Source: Porodaedalea pini (Eukaryota; Basidiomycota; Agaricomycetes; Hymenochaetales; Hymenochaetaceae). From it: a DNA stretch of 64,000 bases. Position 1 is the stretch's first letter, and the number at the start of each line of letters is the position of its first letter. The position numbers and the translations under genes are program-made. This document shows, piece after piece, positions 44,206-56,310 of the stretch. Location: NCBI GenBank assembly GCA_002794775.1, contig NBAY01000058.1, positions 226,902 to 290,901 of the forward strand, in the 5' to 3' direction. Under the pieces are notes generated by a model. The model was not told the DNA's origin and searched no databases. It saw only the letters and a list, made by a program, of their open reading frames with translations.

Positions 44206-44865
44206 CCTGTTTACAGCCTGTCCGATTGAGGGTTGGCTGTGAGGCTGAAGGTTTCAAATTGTGTTAGTCCTAGTAAACTTTATTGTCACGAAGGTGGTCA
44301 AACTTTAACGCCAGTCGGAGAGAGAAATACAGGAAAGGAGGAGGGGAGGAGAAGGAGTATAAGATGCTCGAATGAGGCTTTGTTCTCATATAGGGAAATT
44401 ACTAGGACGGTGTTAGTTTGGCGAAGGGGTCAATTGTCATGACGTGAAATGCTCTATATGCTCGAAATTCTTCCAACGCATTCCAGCGCACAAGTAATGT
44501 GTTTGTTGCTACATATTTGCTCAAGCTATCTTTCGTGCTACCCTTTAATCCATACTGTCTCCAATTGCAGTTGCAGCGGGGTGAAATATAATGTTATGTT
44601 GCATACGCTCTGTATTTTCCTTCAACCTCATGGCACGTCAGGACATTGCGGAAACGTAGCACTGAGCTTGCGACAACCATTCTACTATTGATTGATAAGA
44701 CTTATCTGTGTAGGACTGGTTAGAGCACAGTACCTTCCCCACTCTCCTAAACCCTCTGAATCGAATGCAGCTTTTGTGTATGTGTTTCGAGGCACATACA
44801 TCCAAAATTATGAAGAACAAATTATCTACACAAACTAAGGCGATAATACGCGGACAGCAAATTTT
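44206..44865. other. Intergenic, shared with unit 1
   Basis: Convergent 3' flanks of the F-box-like and hydrolase copies, matching 35653-36349. No gene seen. Confidence 0.6.
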
Positions 44866-46110
44866 TCAAAGAGCCTCGATCCATTTTCCAATTGCAATTG
44901 CAGCTTCAGTTCGCTGCGGTTCGAAGAACTCGAATGCGACAAAGTCATGTGGCGCATCCTTCCCTACATATGTAGTAACCTCCTCCGAGCCCATGTCTGC
45001 CACCATCCGCTTCGACAGCGTCCTGATCGAGTCGACCACAGTTTCTGCACCACCGAGTGTGATGAATGTGCGTGGGAAGCCTTTGAAGCTCACACCGGAC
45101 GTCACCTTACTCGCAGGTGATATATACTCATTCGCAAGGAAGTCGACACCGTGTGGTCCTACGAGGACAGCAGGCGCGTAATCGAGGCCATTTTCTGGCG
45201 GCGGAGAGAGCAAATCGGATCGAGCGTTCGTGTAGATGGAAGAACCAGGCGTTGCGTGTATCGCGTTGAGGTCCACCCAAGGTGAGAGGAGCACAAGAGC
45301 GCCAGGTGGAATTATCAGACGGTCAAGCGAGTCGAAGAAATGTTACGAGGTAGCGCGTGAGAGCGAGTGCAAGGCTCACACCCGCTGAGTCCCCAACAAT
45401 GACAATGTTCTCAGGCCTAAACCCAAGGGTACGCACCAGATAGCTATACCCCGCGAGAGCATCAAGTAACTGGGCTGGGAACGGGTTGGCACCCGGGGCA
45501 GCTAAGCGATACTCGACGGAGAACGCACGTCGGATAGAGGGAGTCCAGGCCATAATCGTACGCGGGACGACCGACACAAGTGATGACGGATGAGCAGAGA
45601 GGCCAACGTATGCGCCACCATGGAGGAATAGAATCACTTTCTCTCTCTCGCCGGGTGTCTCACCCATGTCAACCTGCGCGCCTTCTTTACTCTGCCAGTA
45701 GCCTGGAATCCTGACACACACCACGCCTGCGATATCCGCCCATTTCTTCACTTCTCCAGTGACGAGATCGGGTACGCCGTCAATGTAGAGGCCGTTTATA
45801 CCCTTTCCTGTCCCCAATGCCGTGTGGTTGGGGTTATGACCGAGGCCGCCAACTCTGAAATATCATCTGCATTAGAGACAGCGATGACTGTTAGGGTGGG
45901 GTCTACGTACTTTCGGTCTAGTTCCAGGGAGAACTTTAAAAGATCAACTTGAATACAACGGCGAATGGACCACGACCGTCTCGGACGCCACGAGGGGAGT
46001 AAGTTGCGCAGTGTCCAGTATGGCAAGCGGACAAATAGAAGACCGAGTAGCGAGCAACCCACGAAGATGCCTTTGAAAGGCTGGATAGACCAGATATTGT
46101 TGAATGCCAT
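44866..46110 (-). pseudogene. Alpha/beta hydrolase, unit 2, frameshifted
   Basis: Exon 1 starts at the ATG at 46110 (MAFNNIWSIQPFKGIFVGCS, membrane-anchor region). Exon 2 begins near 45856 with VGGLGHNPNHTALGTGKGIN. Oxyanion motif HGGAYVGLSAHP and nucleophile elbow VGDSAGVSLALAL are present. After LTRYL an insertion of about 13 nt (near 45335-45350), absent from unit 1, shifts the frame. The rest (LVLLSPWVDLNAIHA to AIAIGKWIEAL, 44866-45294) is in another frame. So the active-site parts survive but the protein would be truncated before the acid and His residues. Confidence 0.8.
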
Positions 46111-46173
46111 GTCGATGCAGAAGAGAAGCAGCTCGTCGTGGTATTTATATCCTTGACTCTCTTGCGTATACAT

Positions 46174-46555
46174 TTACTTACGCTAACTCTGCCTAAGATA
46201 GTGATAAGAAGATCTAGCTGGTTCGATAAAGTCCAAATCTTCATTTCTCTAGCCTTATTTTGCTTTATCAGAGGCAAGAGAGAGTACTAGTGCTACTACC
46301 AGTGAAGACTGATCGGAAGGGAAAAGAAATTGATGGAAAGCTGCGGAAAGATACTAAAGTAGGGAATGTCACACACTGTCACAGACCCAGAGCTAAATGT
46401 ACCCTATTTGGAAGTGCGCTTCGGACCTGTTCAGGCCCTCGAACCGAAGTGTCCCGAAGTGAACCGCACTCGAACCCGGTTTACGGCTCGACCTGGAGTG
46501 ACTTCTTCTGTGAATCTGTCGACAGCGTCATTCAGCCTCCAAAGATTCTCCTTTC
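46174..46555. other. Intergenic, divergent promoters
   Basis: Lies between the hydrolase start (minus) and the TMEM135-like start (plus). No gene or repeat recognised. Confidence 0.5.
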
Positions 46556-48039
46556 ATGCACAACCATGACCAAGGTCTACAAAAGCTTGCGAAGTATGCA
46601 AAACAGCACCACGCTCTGAAGACGTTTTTGTCGGTTCTGGCAATAGTTGTGTCAGCAAGATCAGCTCGTACCCTGCTTTCGCGAACTCGGTGAGATACCA
46701 GATATATACCGTCAGAATGATTCTCAGCATAATCTTAGAAAGAAAGATGAGGAAAGATGCAGAGTTATTGTCGACCGAACTGCTGTCCAAATCGCTCTTT
46801 TCCCTACCTTGCTGCCGAGGACATATTCCTATCTCAGCCGCCGATTTGGCGCTTCAGGGCTTGCGGAGCTCCTCTCTTCTACACTTCTCCTCCTCATTCC
46901 TCCTTCATGGAGGGTCCAGGCGGCTTTGTATGCCGCGTCCTCTGCACTTTATCATTCCGGAAAGAATTCAAACTGGAGGCGGTACTTGCCGCCAACTTGG
47001 ACTCTAAATGTTGTTGGAAATGCTTTGCTACTATGGGCATTCCTGTTCAAGAGCGAAGCATTTCCATCCGCGTACGAGAAAGTGATTCTCTCGGTAGGGT
47101 ATTAATTTGTCTTTGAATGCGGCGAGGGCTAACCCTTCGAACTCATAGAACTCCACACATTACGTGCCCCCTGACATGTCGAAGTCGGAACTTGAAGAGC
47201 TGCTTTGTAGCGCTACGTTTTCCAAAAGATCTCCAAGCTCGAGTACACTATCTGAACATACCTATGATTTGTGTGCAAAGCTTCACCCAGCTGAGTCAAG
47301 CTGTCTGAAAAACTACTTTAAAGCTTGGCTTCATGAGTCACTTCGAACATGTAGATGGGTAGCTTCGTTTGGCGCGCTGCCGATTTTATTGTCAAAGCCG
47401 CAAAGAAGGATGCTAGCAAAGTTAGTGACGAGAATCTTGCTGTAGAACTCACTGCTCACGTTTGACTCGTAAGGAGTCCTACGGTAGTCCTGTGGAGATG
47501 GTTGTCATCGACGCTGAGCGGAACAGCATTTATTTCCGGCAGGTAAGCTCTACAAATCATGACATGTCCTCCACGTAAATGCTAACTTGAAATCGAAGTA
47601 TCAATACATCGTGGGCATTCACATGCTTGCTGCAGCGTATACTTCCCAAGGATCGTCTGATACAAGCACGGTGAGCGTCGTATCTGCCGCCTATTTTTTT
47701 ATGCTCTTACCCAACTCTTAGGTGGTTAATCAACGCCTCTGTTGCTTCCCTTTGGATTCTGATCTTGCCCGAGAAGCGGCGTGCCGAGATAGCACTATAT
47801 GTCGCGCGACTTGCCGCACTCTGTACGTGGAGAGCCTGGCGCCTGGACGGAGGGATGTCCATTCCGTAAGTCGACATGGATTGTTACGGAAGCCCGTTGT
47901 TCATACCTTCTTCAGCTTCGGAGACGTAGCTCTGTTCGCCCTCTCTTGGATGCAGCTCATCAGAATACAGCGAGAAGGAGAAAAGATATCTGGACTTGTT
48001 GGAATTGGCTTGGCGAAGATCCAACAAGGGAAGCAATAA
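46556..48039 (+). CDS. TMEM135-like multispanning membrane protein
   Basis: Seven exons by splice reading: 46556-46689, 46739-47093, 47149-47420, 47474-47542, 47599-47670, 47722-47865 and 47916-48039, all phase-consistent. The start is MHNHDQGLQKLAKYAKQHHA. Hydrophobic segments are frequent (LKTFLSVLAIVVSA, GLAELLSSTLLLLI, LNVVGNALLLWAFLF, ASVASLWILILPEKRRAEIA, FGDVALFALSWM). LPEKRRAEIALYVARLA and the NSTHYVPP region resemble the fungal TMEM135 family, linked to peroxisomes and mitochondria. The family name is by pattern and moderately sure; the exon structure is well supported. Confidence 0.75.
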
Positions 48040-48343
48040 GAAGTTTATGGCAGGTGTCTTTGTGGCTCGTCCGGCGTTCGCAACCAATTGCTCAGAATAC
48101 TCACTCCAGACAATCGGATAAGACTTTTGTATGGCTCGTTTACTTAATCAGCTGATGAACCATGCATGTCATCGTTTACAAGCGAGCTTCTTTCCAGCTT
48201 CTGAAGTTCTGCGTTCATTTCGTTCTCAGAATTCCGACAAGTCGCGCGAGATTGCAACGACATAAAAGGCAGCAGATATTCGTTAGACTCCCAACTGTCT
48301 TGAATCAGTCGCTCTCCTGGAAAGCCTATTCGCACATCCAAGT

Positions 48344-50119
48344 ATGAGTGCAACGATTAACGGTGCTGGGAACGGACATGTCTCCGGAGCTGAAGAGGCT
48401 GCGAAGAAAGCAATGGGCACTAACCCCGGCGTGGGTTACAACATGGTCGCACCGCCGAACTCGACAGGAATCAAGGTCATTATCGTCGGCGCTGGGTTTT
48501 GCTGGTCTTGCCTGCGCGATCGAATGCAAACGCAAGGGCCATGAAGTCTTGCTTTTGGAGAAATTCGAGGAGCTTAAGATCCTCGGTGAGTTAAGGGCTG
48601 TACATCCTTGGAGGAATAACGCTAACTAACGGTCATCTTAGGCGAAGTCAGTGTCTGCTCTATCTCACTATGATTTCCGTGCTGAGTGAGTGTTTAGATA
48701 ATTTCTTTCGGATAAAACGCGGGGAAGATCTTCGAGCGTTGGGGCCTTCATGACGAGTAAGCTTTCAGCCAATCAGAGCTGTCTTCTTCATGCATGCCGA
48801 TTCTGTCCGCAGGATGTAGCCATTTTGCTCGCACACCGAAGAACTTATTTTACATAACTCCCAAGGAGAGGTGCTCACGGTGCAGAAGCTCCCAATCATA
48901 CAGTACGGAGCGCACGCTTATAATGGTCATCGTGGAGAATTGCACGAATACCTCTTCAACTATGCGAAGGCTGTTGGAGTTGAAATTCGGCTTGGTCATG
49001 ACGTCTCGCAGTATTGGGAAAACGAGGAGAAAGGCGAGACTGGCGTGATCTCGAACGGCGAACGGATCACAGCAGACATTGTCATAGGAGCGGATGGAGT
49101 GAGAAGGAGAGCGAGAACACTAGTTCTAGTTCGTTTTCTACTATTTCTTGTGACGACGGCAAACTGAACAAGCACAGCGATAAACCTATCGTGGAGGGCT
49201 ATAACGATCAACCGAAATCGTCAGGCTATGCGTTATATAGGGCACGGATGGATGCTTATAAGCAAGGCGTCGACAAGGACCCTCTCACAGACTACATGTG
49301 TAAAAATGGGGATGCTCTGTACGGTTGGATAGGTAATTGAATTTCGTATATCTGATCTACATTCGGTAAAAATCTCATATTCTGTAGGGCCAGATGTCCA
49401 CTTCCTCACTAATTCGTCGAAGGATGGAAAAGTGATGTCTTGGGTGATTACTCACGAGTTAGTACCTTCAAAATATTTTTCTTTGTCAATATTCATGCTG
49501 GATGACCAGGGACGATGCTGACATAAAAGAGTCTTGGTCTTTTCCCGGAAAGATGGAAGATGTCCTTGCAATCGTTAAAGGGTGGGACCCTCGCTGTGCA
49601 GCGATACTCTCTAAAGCACCTTCCTGTGTTGACTGGAAACTCGTGTATCGCGACCCTTTGCCAACATAGATCAGCAAAGGCGCACGCCTTGCACTTATAG
49701 GCGACGCTGCACACCCATTCCTTCCGTACGTCTGCAATACTATTATAATAAGCCCATTGCTCATTACGTTCAGAACAAGCATTCAAGGCGCCTTGCAGGC
49801 CGTCGAAGACGGCATTACACTTGCCGTCACATTGCAAGCTGGGGGTAAGAAGGATATCCCGCTCGCTGTGCGTGCGTGGGAGAAGATTCGTTACCTGCGC
49901 GTGCGCCACGCGCAGGTCATTGGCGAGTCAACACGCGACATGTGGCACAAGGCGAAGCCGGAGGACAAGGGCACGGCACTTGAGCTACCCCGCCCTGAAT
50001 GGCTGCTTAACTTTGATGCGGAGAAGCACGCCTACGAGGTGTATGAGGTGACCGCTCAAGAGATTAGGGAGAAAGGGTATGAGCTGCCAACGCTTCCGCC
50101 TGTGGCATTGGTGGCTTAG
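48344..50119 (+). pseudogene. FAD-dependent monooxygenase (salicylate-hydroxylase type), dead
   Basis: Starts MSATINGAGNGHVSG and reaches the Rossmann motif KVIIVGAGF. There a four-T run puts the rest (GLACAIECKRKGHEVLLLEK) in the +1 frame. A TAA stands in IISFG-NAGKIFERWG where a Ser codon is expected (near 48710). A TAG stands in YRDPLPT-ISKGARLALIGDAA where Trp is expected (near 49669). Later conserved parts are still clear: ADIVIGADGVRRRARTL, IGDAAHPFLP and TSIQGALQAVEDGITLAV. Several short introns can be placed. With at least three lesions it should not make a working enzyme. Confidence 0.88.
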
Positions 50120-50426
50120 AAAGTGCTAGAACGTACATTGAGATGATAAAACTTTTGACAGTAAGATCGCGCGAATCGTATGTATATTATTGTTAAGTCG
50201 TTGTAGAAATAGAAACAGAAGGCAAGCATAGATAAGTTGCTGTAAAAATAATCGTGACGGGGGGAAGGGTAAATGCTCAGGATATCAATGCGTCTGACCC
50301 GTGCTAGCCTTCCGGCCTTCATAAATTGTTTATCGATACCAAATTTCGTAATGGAGCGATGGATGGTAATGAGCAGGCCAAGTTGTATTCAAATTCGAGA
50401 TAACATTTAGCACAAACAAACAGTAG

Positions 50427-52179
50427 TCATGCCAATGAGCCCTGTGGTGTTGCCTTTAAGTGCACATTCAGATACGAGTAGGTAAAAAGGGCTTACCATC
50501 GGGTCCCAAGGTGGGAGTACGACCTTCTCGCCAGACTCATATACCTTCACGAGCTCCCTCGGCGCGAGCGCCTTGGGCACAACTACCTGATAAACAAACT
50601 CGTTGAACCATGCGTCAGTCATCACAAAGAAACCCCTCTCGCCAGCATCAGGACCCCACGAGTTCTCGACACGGAAGCGCGTAGCCCGGCCTGTCGCAGG
50701 GTCTATGTGCGCACCAGTGATGACCATGGCATGAGTCATGGACGATTCGTTCATCTGCAAGCGTTCAGCCTTTGTCATGCCCAGCGAGATGTCAAATGCG
50801 TTCTCGAGCGCAGCTTTGTGCAAACCAGTGTCCATGATACCCGCTTTGCTGTCAGAGAACTGGTTCACGTCACATCCGAAGAAAACAGGCTGGCCAGCCT
50901 TCAGCATCTTCACCACTGTGGCCTTCAGCTCGTCGATTTCGGTGTTGACATCTGCAAACAGTTAGATGTCGTATTATGTGAAGAAAAAATGCTTACAAAG
51001 AACCTGGCGGCCACCCACAATGTTACCCAACCTATCGACAGTGTACAGCTTCTTATACTCATTACGCGGGTCATTGATAAGTGAGAATGACTCCGTTGGC
51101 TATTTAATTGGCTCAGAGGACGCACGTAAAGTAGTGAAAAATAGTACACATACTGGATATTGTTTCGAAGTGAAGGCCTTGTAGAACTCAATCGGCGTGC
51201 CGGACCACGACTTTGGCTTCCCATCCTTGTCATAGTAGTCCCAAGTAAAGCTGCTGTCAGGTCGTGGCGGAACACCGAGCGTCGCGGTCATAATTGTCCA
51301 GATCTCCCGCATGAGCTCCTCCTTCTTCGCACGAACGGTCTTTAACAGCGACTCTTCGCAAGCAGATGCACGAAGCGAAGAACTCAGGCGACGCAGGATA
51401 AGGGCGTGCTCACGCAACTTGAGCTTAAGAAGCTTGTTCAGATTGCTGGATGCGGAGGAAGAGTATGACTCTGGATAGACAGGTTGTGGAATTACGCCGT
51501 ATGTCTGCAGACGAGGTTGGTCAAACGAACTTCAAATGGACTAAAAGTGACTGACCTCGAGGAGGTTGACGGCCATATCCCATTGACCACCATCTGAAAT
51601 GAGATCGTCCGACAAGAAATTCACTACCCGGTCGTCTAGGGGAAGATCTGCAGTTTCAATCGACTGCTCCAGGTAATAGTTGCACTTGTTGAGTTTATCC
51701 CAGAAGAAGAGGTAGGACTGAATAGTGCGCGTCAGCTTCACCTTCATATAGGCTTTGGCAGATAGATAGCTTACCTGCGATAGCTGGAACTCCTTCAAAC
51801 CGAGCTTCTGCATAACAGAATGGCGCAGCACATTCGTCGTCGCGAACAGCCAACACCTGCCACTCGACTTCTGGTTCGTGATCGGATCCGTCTTGAAATC
51901 GAGCTGGACGTTGAAGACGTGCGCGTCCGCAATGCGAGCATCGCGCGCAGCCAGCACCGTTTTAAAGTCCGTATCGACAAGGATTGTGCGCGCCAACTGG
52001 ATTTTGAGGTCCTTCACCGCTTCGTCCTCCCACTCCTCAACGTTCTTCAGGGAGATAGAGCCATCTTCAGATATAGGTCGCAACGAGTTGACTGCGTTCT
52101 GGTGCCCGAGCTGTTTCTCGGACACCGTCTCAACTTGCGTCGTCTCGACGCGTTCTGGAGCTGATTGTGAGGAGCCCAT
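50427..52179 (-). CDS. BLH1: Bleomycin hydrolase (C1B cysteine aminopeptidase)
   Basis: Six exons: 51775-52179, 51556-51717, 51154-51504, 50997-51099, 50497-50951 and 50427-50453, all GT-AG and in phase. The active-site Cys lies in NQKSSGRCWLFATTNVLRHS, His in SSMTHAMVITGAHID and Asn in RVENSWGPDAGERGFF. Family landmarks SYLFFWDKLNKCNYYLEQSI and FFGCDVNQFSDSKAG are present. The last 27 nt exon gives the tail ATPQGSLA after LPPWDPM, as in the yeast enzyme, whose C-terminus sits in the active-site cleft. It is a cytosolic, usually hexameric thiol aminopeptidase. Intact. Confidence 0.93.
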
Positions 52180-52635
52180 GGTAGTAGGAGGCGGATAACG
52201 CGTACTTACGCTCTGACTGTGCGACCGCGACTTGTTATAGCTAATTCGGCGCCATATGATGTGCGTGGCAGATAAGCCAAATGGTCTTCCTCCGATTGGT
52301 TACTGCGAGTGTACGGTCACAGTCATCGACTAAACCATTCTCGGCGTTGTTGGCAGTACTAGTGCTGCTGGCAACATTGTACACAGACAGCAAATTGCGG
52401 CCATCGTCGCTGAACGTAGAACCAAGTAAAATCGATGAGTCATATTATGACTCATAAACCGAGGACACGTATCCTATTTCATTAAGACAAATCCATGTTC
52501 CCATTTTTCCAATGCGTGGAACGTTACTTTCGTAGCTACTTCGCGACAATTCTTGAACTCTCACCATCACATCAAGTGCCAACCTCCACTAAAACTAGAC
52601 TTTTCTCTTTCAATCATCCACAGGGCGTTGAAAGT
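52180..52635. other. Intergenic, no feature recognised
   Basis: Spacer between the bleomycin hydrolase start and the carboxylesterase stop. No gene seen on either strand. Confidence 0.5.
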
Positions 52636-55076
52636 TCACAACCCCGTCTGTGCAGTCGTATTCAACGCCATCCAGAACTTGCACCGCTCAATCTCGTCTG
52701 CTGGTGTGACCTCCAATACGGAAGCGCTCGTCATCGAGCTCATGTTCGAAGGTTGGTTGAGGACCATGCGCTCGCCAGTTGCAAACGGCATCCACTCGGG
52801 TGAAATTAGCTCTCGGGTGGTTGACGGGTCTCCAGACGACACGAATGACGTCCAGAATGCGATTGCCTCTTTTGAAAGTTCAGCTTCAGTCTAGTAAGGA
52901 AGCCATAAGCCTCATTTGATTAGAAAGGATAACAAGATAGGAACCCTACGCTGTTGAACGCAGTGAATAGGAAGCCGGCGTTTGGCTCAGAGCTAGTAGA
53001 AAGAAAGTAAAACAAGTTCAGTAGGACTCCAGGCGTGGCGATAATACAAACGCACGTTATCCCTATAAGTATGAGCTCTTTGATGAGCGATGGCGGGGGT
53101 TCTGAGGGAATGTCACATACCGCTGAACAGATAGAAAAGGTCGGAGGTATGCATCACACCCTCGTACGGAGTCTCAGCAAGCAAAACAGGATTTGGAGAA
53201 TTGAATCTGCAACACATAAAGTCTACTTTCAGTATTGCAAGTTCGAAATGGTTGTATCTTTGGTTACAAGCTAAGCCATGCGTTACCTAAACGTGAAGAC
53301 GTTGTTTACACCCTTTTCCTGGAGCCTGCCTGCGAGGAACCAGTCCCTGGACGCCGTACAGGACCCGATCAGCGATAAGATACAAAAGTATAACAGAATG
53401 ACCGAGCACACATGCATCCGAAGACAATTTCCTGAGCCATAGTCGATGCACGATCGTACTGCGTCGCAAATGGGCTACCAGGAGTCCCAGGAGCCGGATA
53501 AAGAGCGAGCGCCTTTTGGATCGTCTCATTCGTCTGTAAATCATAAAATAATACGTAGTCAGGCTACATCCGTCGCGTGTCAGCAAGCATCATTAACGCT
53601 AACTCACTACACGCGATCCAAAGCGCTGGAATACAAGTCTTGCAATGTCCGCGTCTGTCACGAAATCTTCCGGAGGGCCGCCCACGAACGTGCGTCCGTC
53701 GTTTGTGCAATGTCCGCCTATGAAGTCGACCGCGCTGAAGTTACCAGACGTGATGAGCGTATTCGGCAGATCCGGAAGAATGCCGTCGGGTCCATCAACA
53801 ACAGGTGAAAACCCCCCGGCCTGGTTAATGGCAGCCACAATGGCACCTGCAGTTAAAGATAGCTCAGTATTGATCAGTCAACACATATGCGGAGCACATG
53901 AGACGAGTGGCTAACCAACAGAGGCATCCCGAAGACACGACATAGCCTGCGGTCCGGAGTCGGGACATCCAACAACGTCCGTGACAGTTTCTAAAGGAGT
54001 TTTGTCGGAGTAGGGGAAGAATAAAGTAAGGCGAAGCTTACTGAACGTCGCTTCGGATTCGTCGGCCGTGGGGATAGGGCCATAGCCAATGGACTGTGCA
54101 ATGCTACGCTTGAACAAGGCCGGCTTAGAGCCTAAGTAAGAGCCATTAGTCCGAATGACAATAATCTCGTTCACTAAGAGTATCGACCTCCATAGGCAAC
54201 TATGTGCATTACAACGCTCGCACCGCCCGCGCTCTCACCGTCAATCGTGATCTCGTCCGGATCACCACCAAAACTTGCAATATGACGATGCACCCATTCA
54301 AGAGCGGCGCGTTGATCGAGCAATCCCGCATTCAGATCGCCATCTGCTTGCACTGCACTGCCAGACAGGAATCCGAGCAAATTGAGGCGATAGGCAAAAG
54401 ACACGCCGACGACCTTCGGGTCCGATTGATTGACCATATCGTATAACGGGAAGCTTTGAGGTGTCTGTGAAACACAATAAAAGCTACCAAAAAGGCAAGG
54501 GCGCAGGTGTACGCACCCTGTCAAAAAATCCTCCTCCCTTTCATCATCTTTTAGGGCATACAATTATAACGGAAGAAAGGAGACGAAATACGTGGATATA
54601 AAATATGACAGGAAGTTTGTCGCCTTCTTTTGCATCACTTGGCTTCCAAACATTGATTTTTAAGCAATCTGAATGTCATTGTATATTGATTTGACAGATC
54701 TCAGGCATGTTTTTAGGACTGCAGACACACCTTCTTCTCCGATGCCAACCTGGGCCGGCTGCTGGATGCACGGTGGACCCCAGCTGCGGGCATCGGTAAC
54801 GGAGACATTTCCAGAATTCACGATGCTCTCATCCAGCTGTACTGGCGCTCGAAAACGCAGGTCCCCAAGTGGAGGTTGCGCGTATGGAATACCTCCAAAG
54901 AAAGTTACAGGTCCGTTGACCTGACCCGTCGGAGATGTGGAATTTCCAGCAAATGCAGCATATCCGAGATTGACCACAGGCCCGAGAGGCGAGGAGAGTT
55001 GAGGTAGCGCAAAGACCAGGCATGACGCCAAGATCAATTTGAGATAGCACAATAGGATTGATTTCGAGAGGCCCAT
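52636..55076 (-). CDS. Secreted type-B carboxylesterase/lipase
   Basis: The signal peptide MGLSKSILLCYLKLILASCL is at the start. Then GPVTFFGGIPYAQPPLGDLR, DCLKINVWKPSDAKEGDKLP, oxyanion segment IH-GGGFFDR (split by an intron), and the nucleophile elbow ITIDGESAGGASVVMH. Further: RSIAQSIGYGPIPTADESEA, an acidic residue probably in GHCTNDGRTF, and the catalytic His in YEGVMHTSDLFYLFSG. It ends FWMALNTTAQTGL. About ten exons with short introns; each join I tested is in phase. The overall length of about 540 residues is normal. It is presumably exported and hydrolyses esters or lipids. Confidence 0.88.
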
Positions 55077-56310
55077 GTTGAGATCGCAAGGTGTTCAGCG
55101 CAGTGCGCCTTAGTCTCGCTCACCATCTTCTCCGTTGGCGAAGTTTTATAAATCCATCCACAGCCCGACATCCCATGATCGTAACTTGGACACATGTCTC
55201 GTCTTCTGCAGGGTGTTTTGAGAATTCATTACATCTTTCATTACAGCGGTCCGAGGAAGATATCAACGGCACGCAGGAGAAGAGAACTGTACCGACAAGA
55301 CCGTGACGTTTCGTGAAGGTCGTGTTCGGTTAAGCCTTTACACGAGCCCGTGATCTCACGCCCATGTGCAGCGCGCGCGTCATATCCCATAAATAGTTAG
55401 GTATTCTATTATGGTTAGGGTTAGGACCGGCTAGAGACCAAAAAAAAAGCCCACCCAGCCCGAGGGCCGAAGTGGGACTGGAAAATATTTAGACAGTGCA
55501 TACGGCATAAACCGCATACAAACCATAGGATCCCTCTGAGGACAAGGTCGCCGTGCTATGGAAAGTCCCCATGGCCCACACTCCCAAGACATGAAGGGGA
55601 ATGCACCATCAAGGTAAGTATAAAAAAGGAAATTTTTATTCTTACAGCTCATCTTTTTATACTGCCAGCAAGGCGCGTGCACGGACCATCTCTGTCTTTG
55701 GCAAGTTTCCAGACTGTGTTTCCTACTTCGACGCTCGTGGACAAACAGACTATCGTCGATGAGCTGTGCAAGGCCGCACGGAGCTCATATAATGATGTGC
55801 TTGCGAAATACTTGACAAGAGAAACAGAGTACGTAGCCTTACAGCGTATCCGCAAACTCGAAGCTGAAGAGATTCAACAGGTCTGCCATTGCCCACCTCA
55901 ATAAGCAAATGTTTTTAAAGAGCATCGAGCTCAAAACATTTCGTAAACTGGTTGACGACAGGGGAAACGACCTAGATCATGCAAGCCTATTTACTCAAAA
56001 AAATGTCTTAAGCCTGTTTAAAAGATTAATATTTGTCGAACACGATCGAACCTTGCCCGCGTGTCAACCCAATAGGCGAATGGAAAGCAACTGACATTAA
56101 GAGAAACGAAAGAAAGACGACTACATAGACAAAGCAGTACACAGAAAATAGCAACTTGGAGTGCTCAAGGCGACCGAGGAAGCGGTGATGTTAAGGAAAA
56201 CAGATCGGCACAGCTATACAATACACAAGAACATCAAATCCACATCAAGACAGCGTCAAACAAAATATACAAAGGAACATATCTCCGGGCATTCTATGGG
56301 GAGGCGCAAG
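55077..56310. other. Intergenic, no gene recognised
   Basis: It contains two tandem TTAGGG units (55423-55435) and an A-rich run near 55440, but nothing else of note. A 75-codon plus frame at 55677-55904 (TRETEYVALQRIRKLEAEEI) is helix-like but not recognised. Confidence 0.45.

Larger units (their letters stand above)
37269..46173. repeat. Tandem segmental duplication, unit 2
   Basis: Second copy of the RING / F-box / hydrolase block, enlarged by the 3954 bp element B. Element B has no counterpart in unit 1, so it inserted after the duplication, or into this copy only. Confidence 0.85.

Noticed and set aside
55423..55435. Two TTAGGG units as a telomeric or subtelomeric trace
   Set aside because: Only two units, with genes on both sides; expected by chance in a genome of this size.
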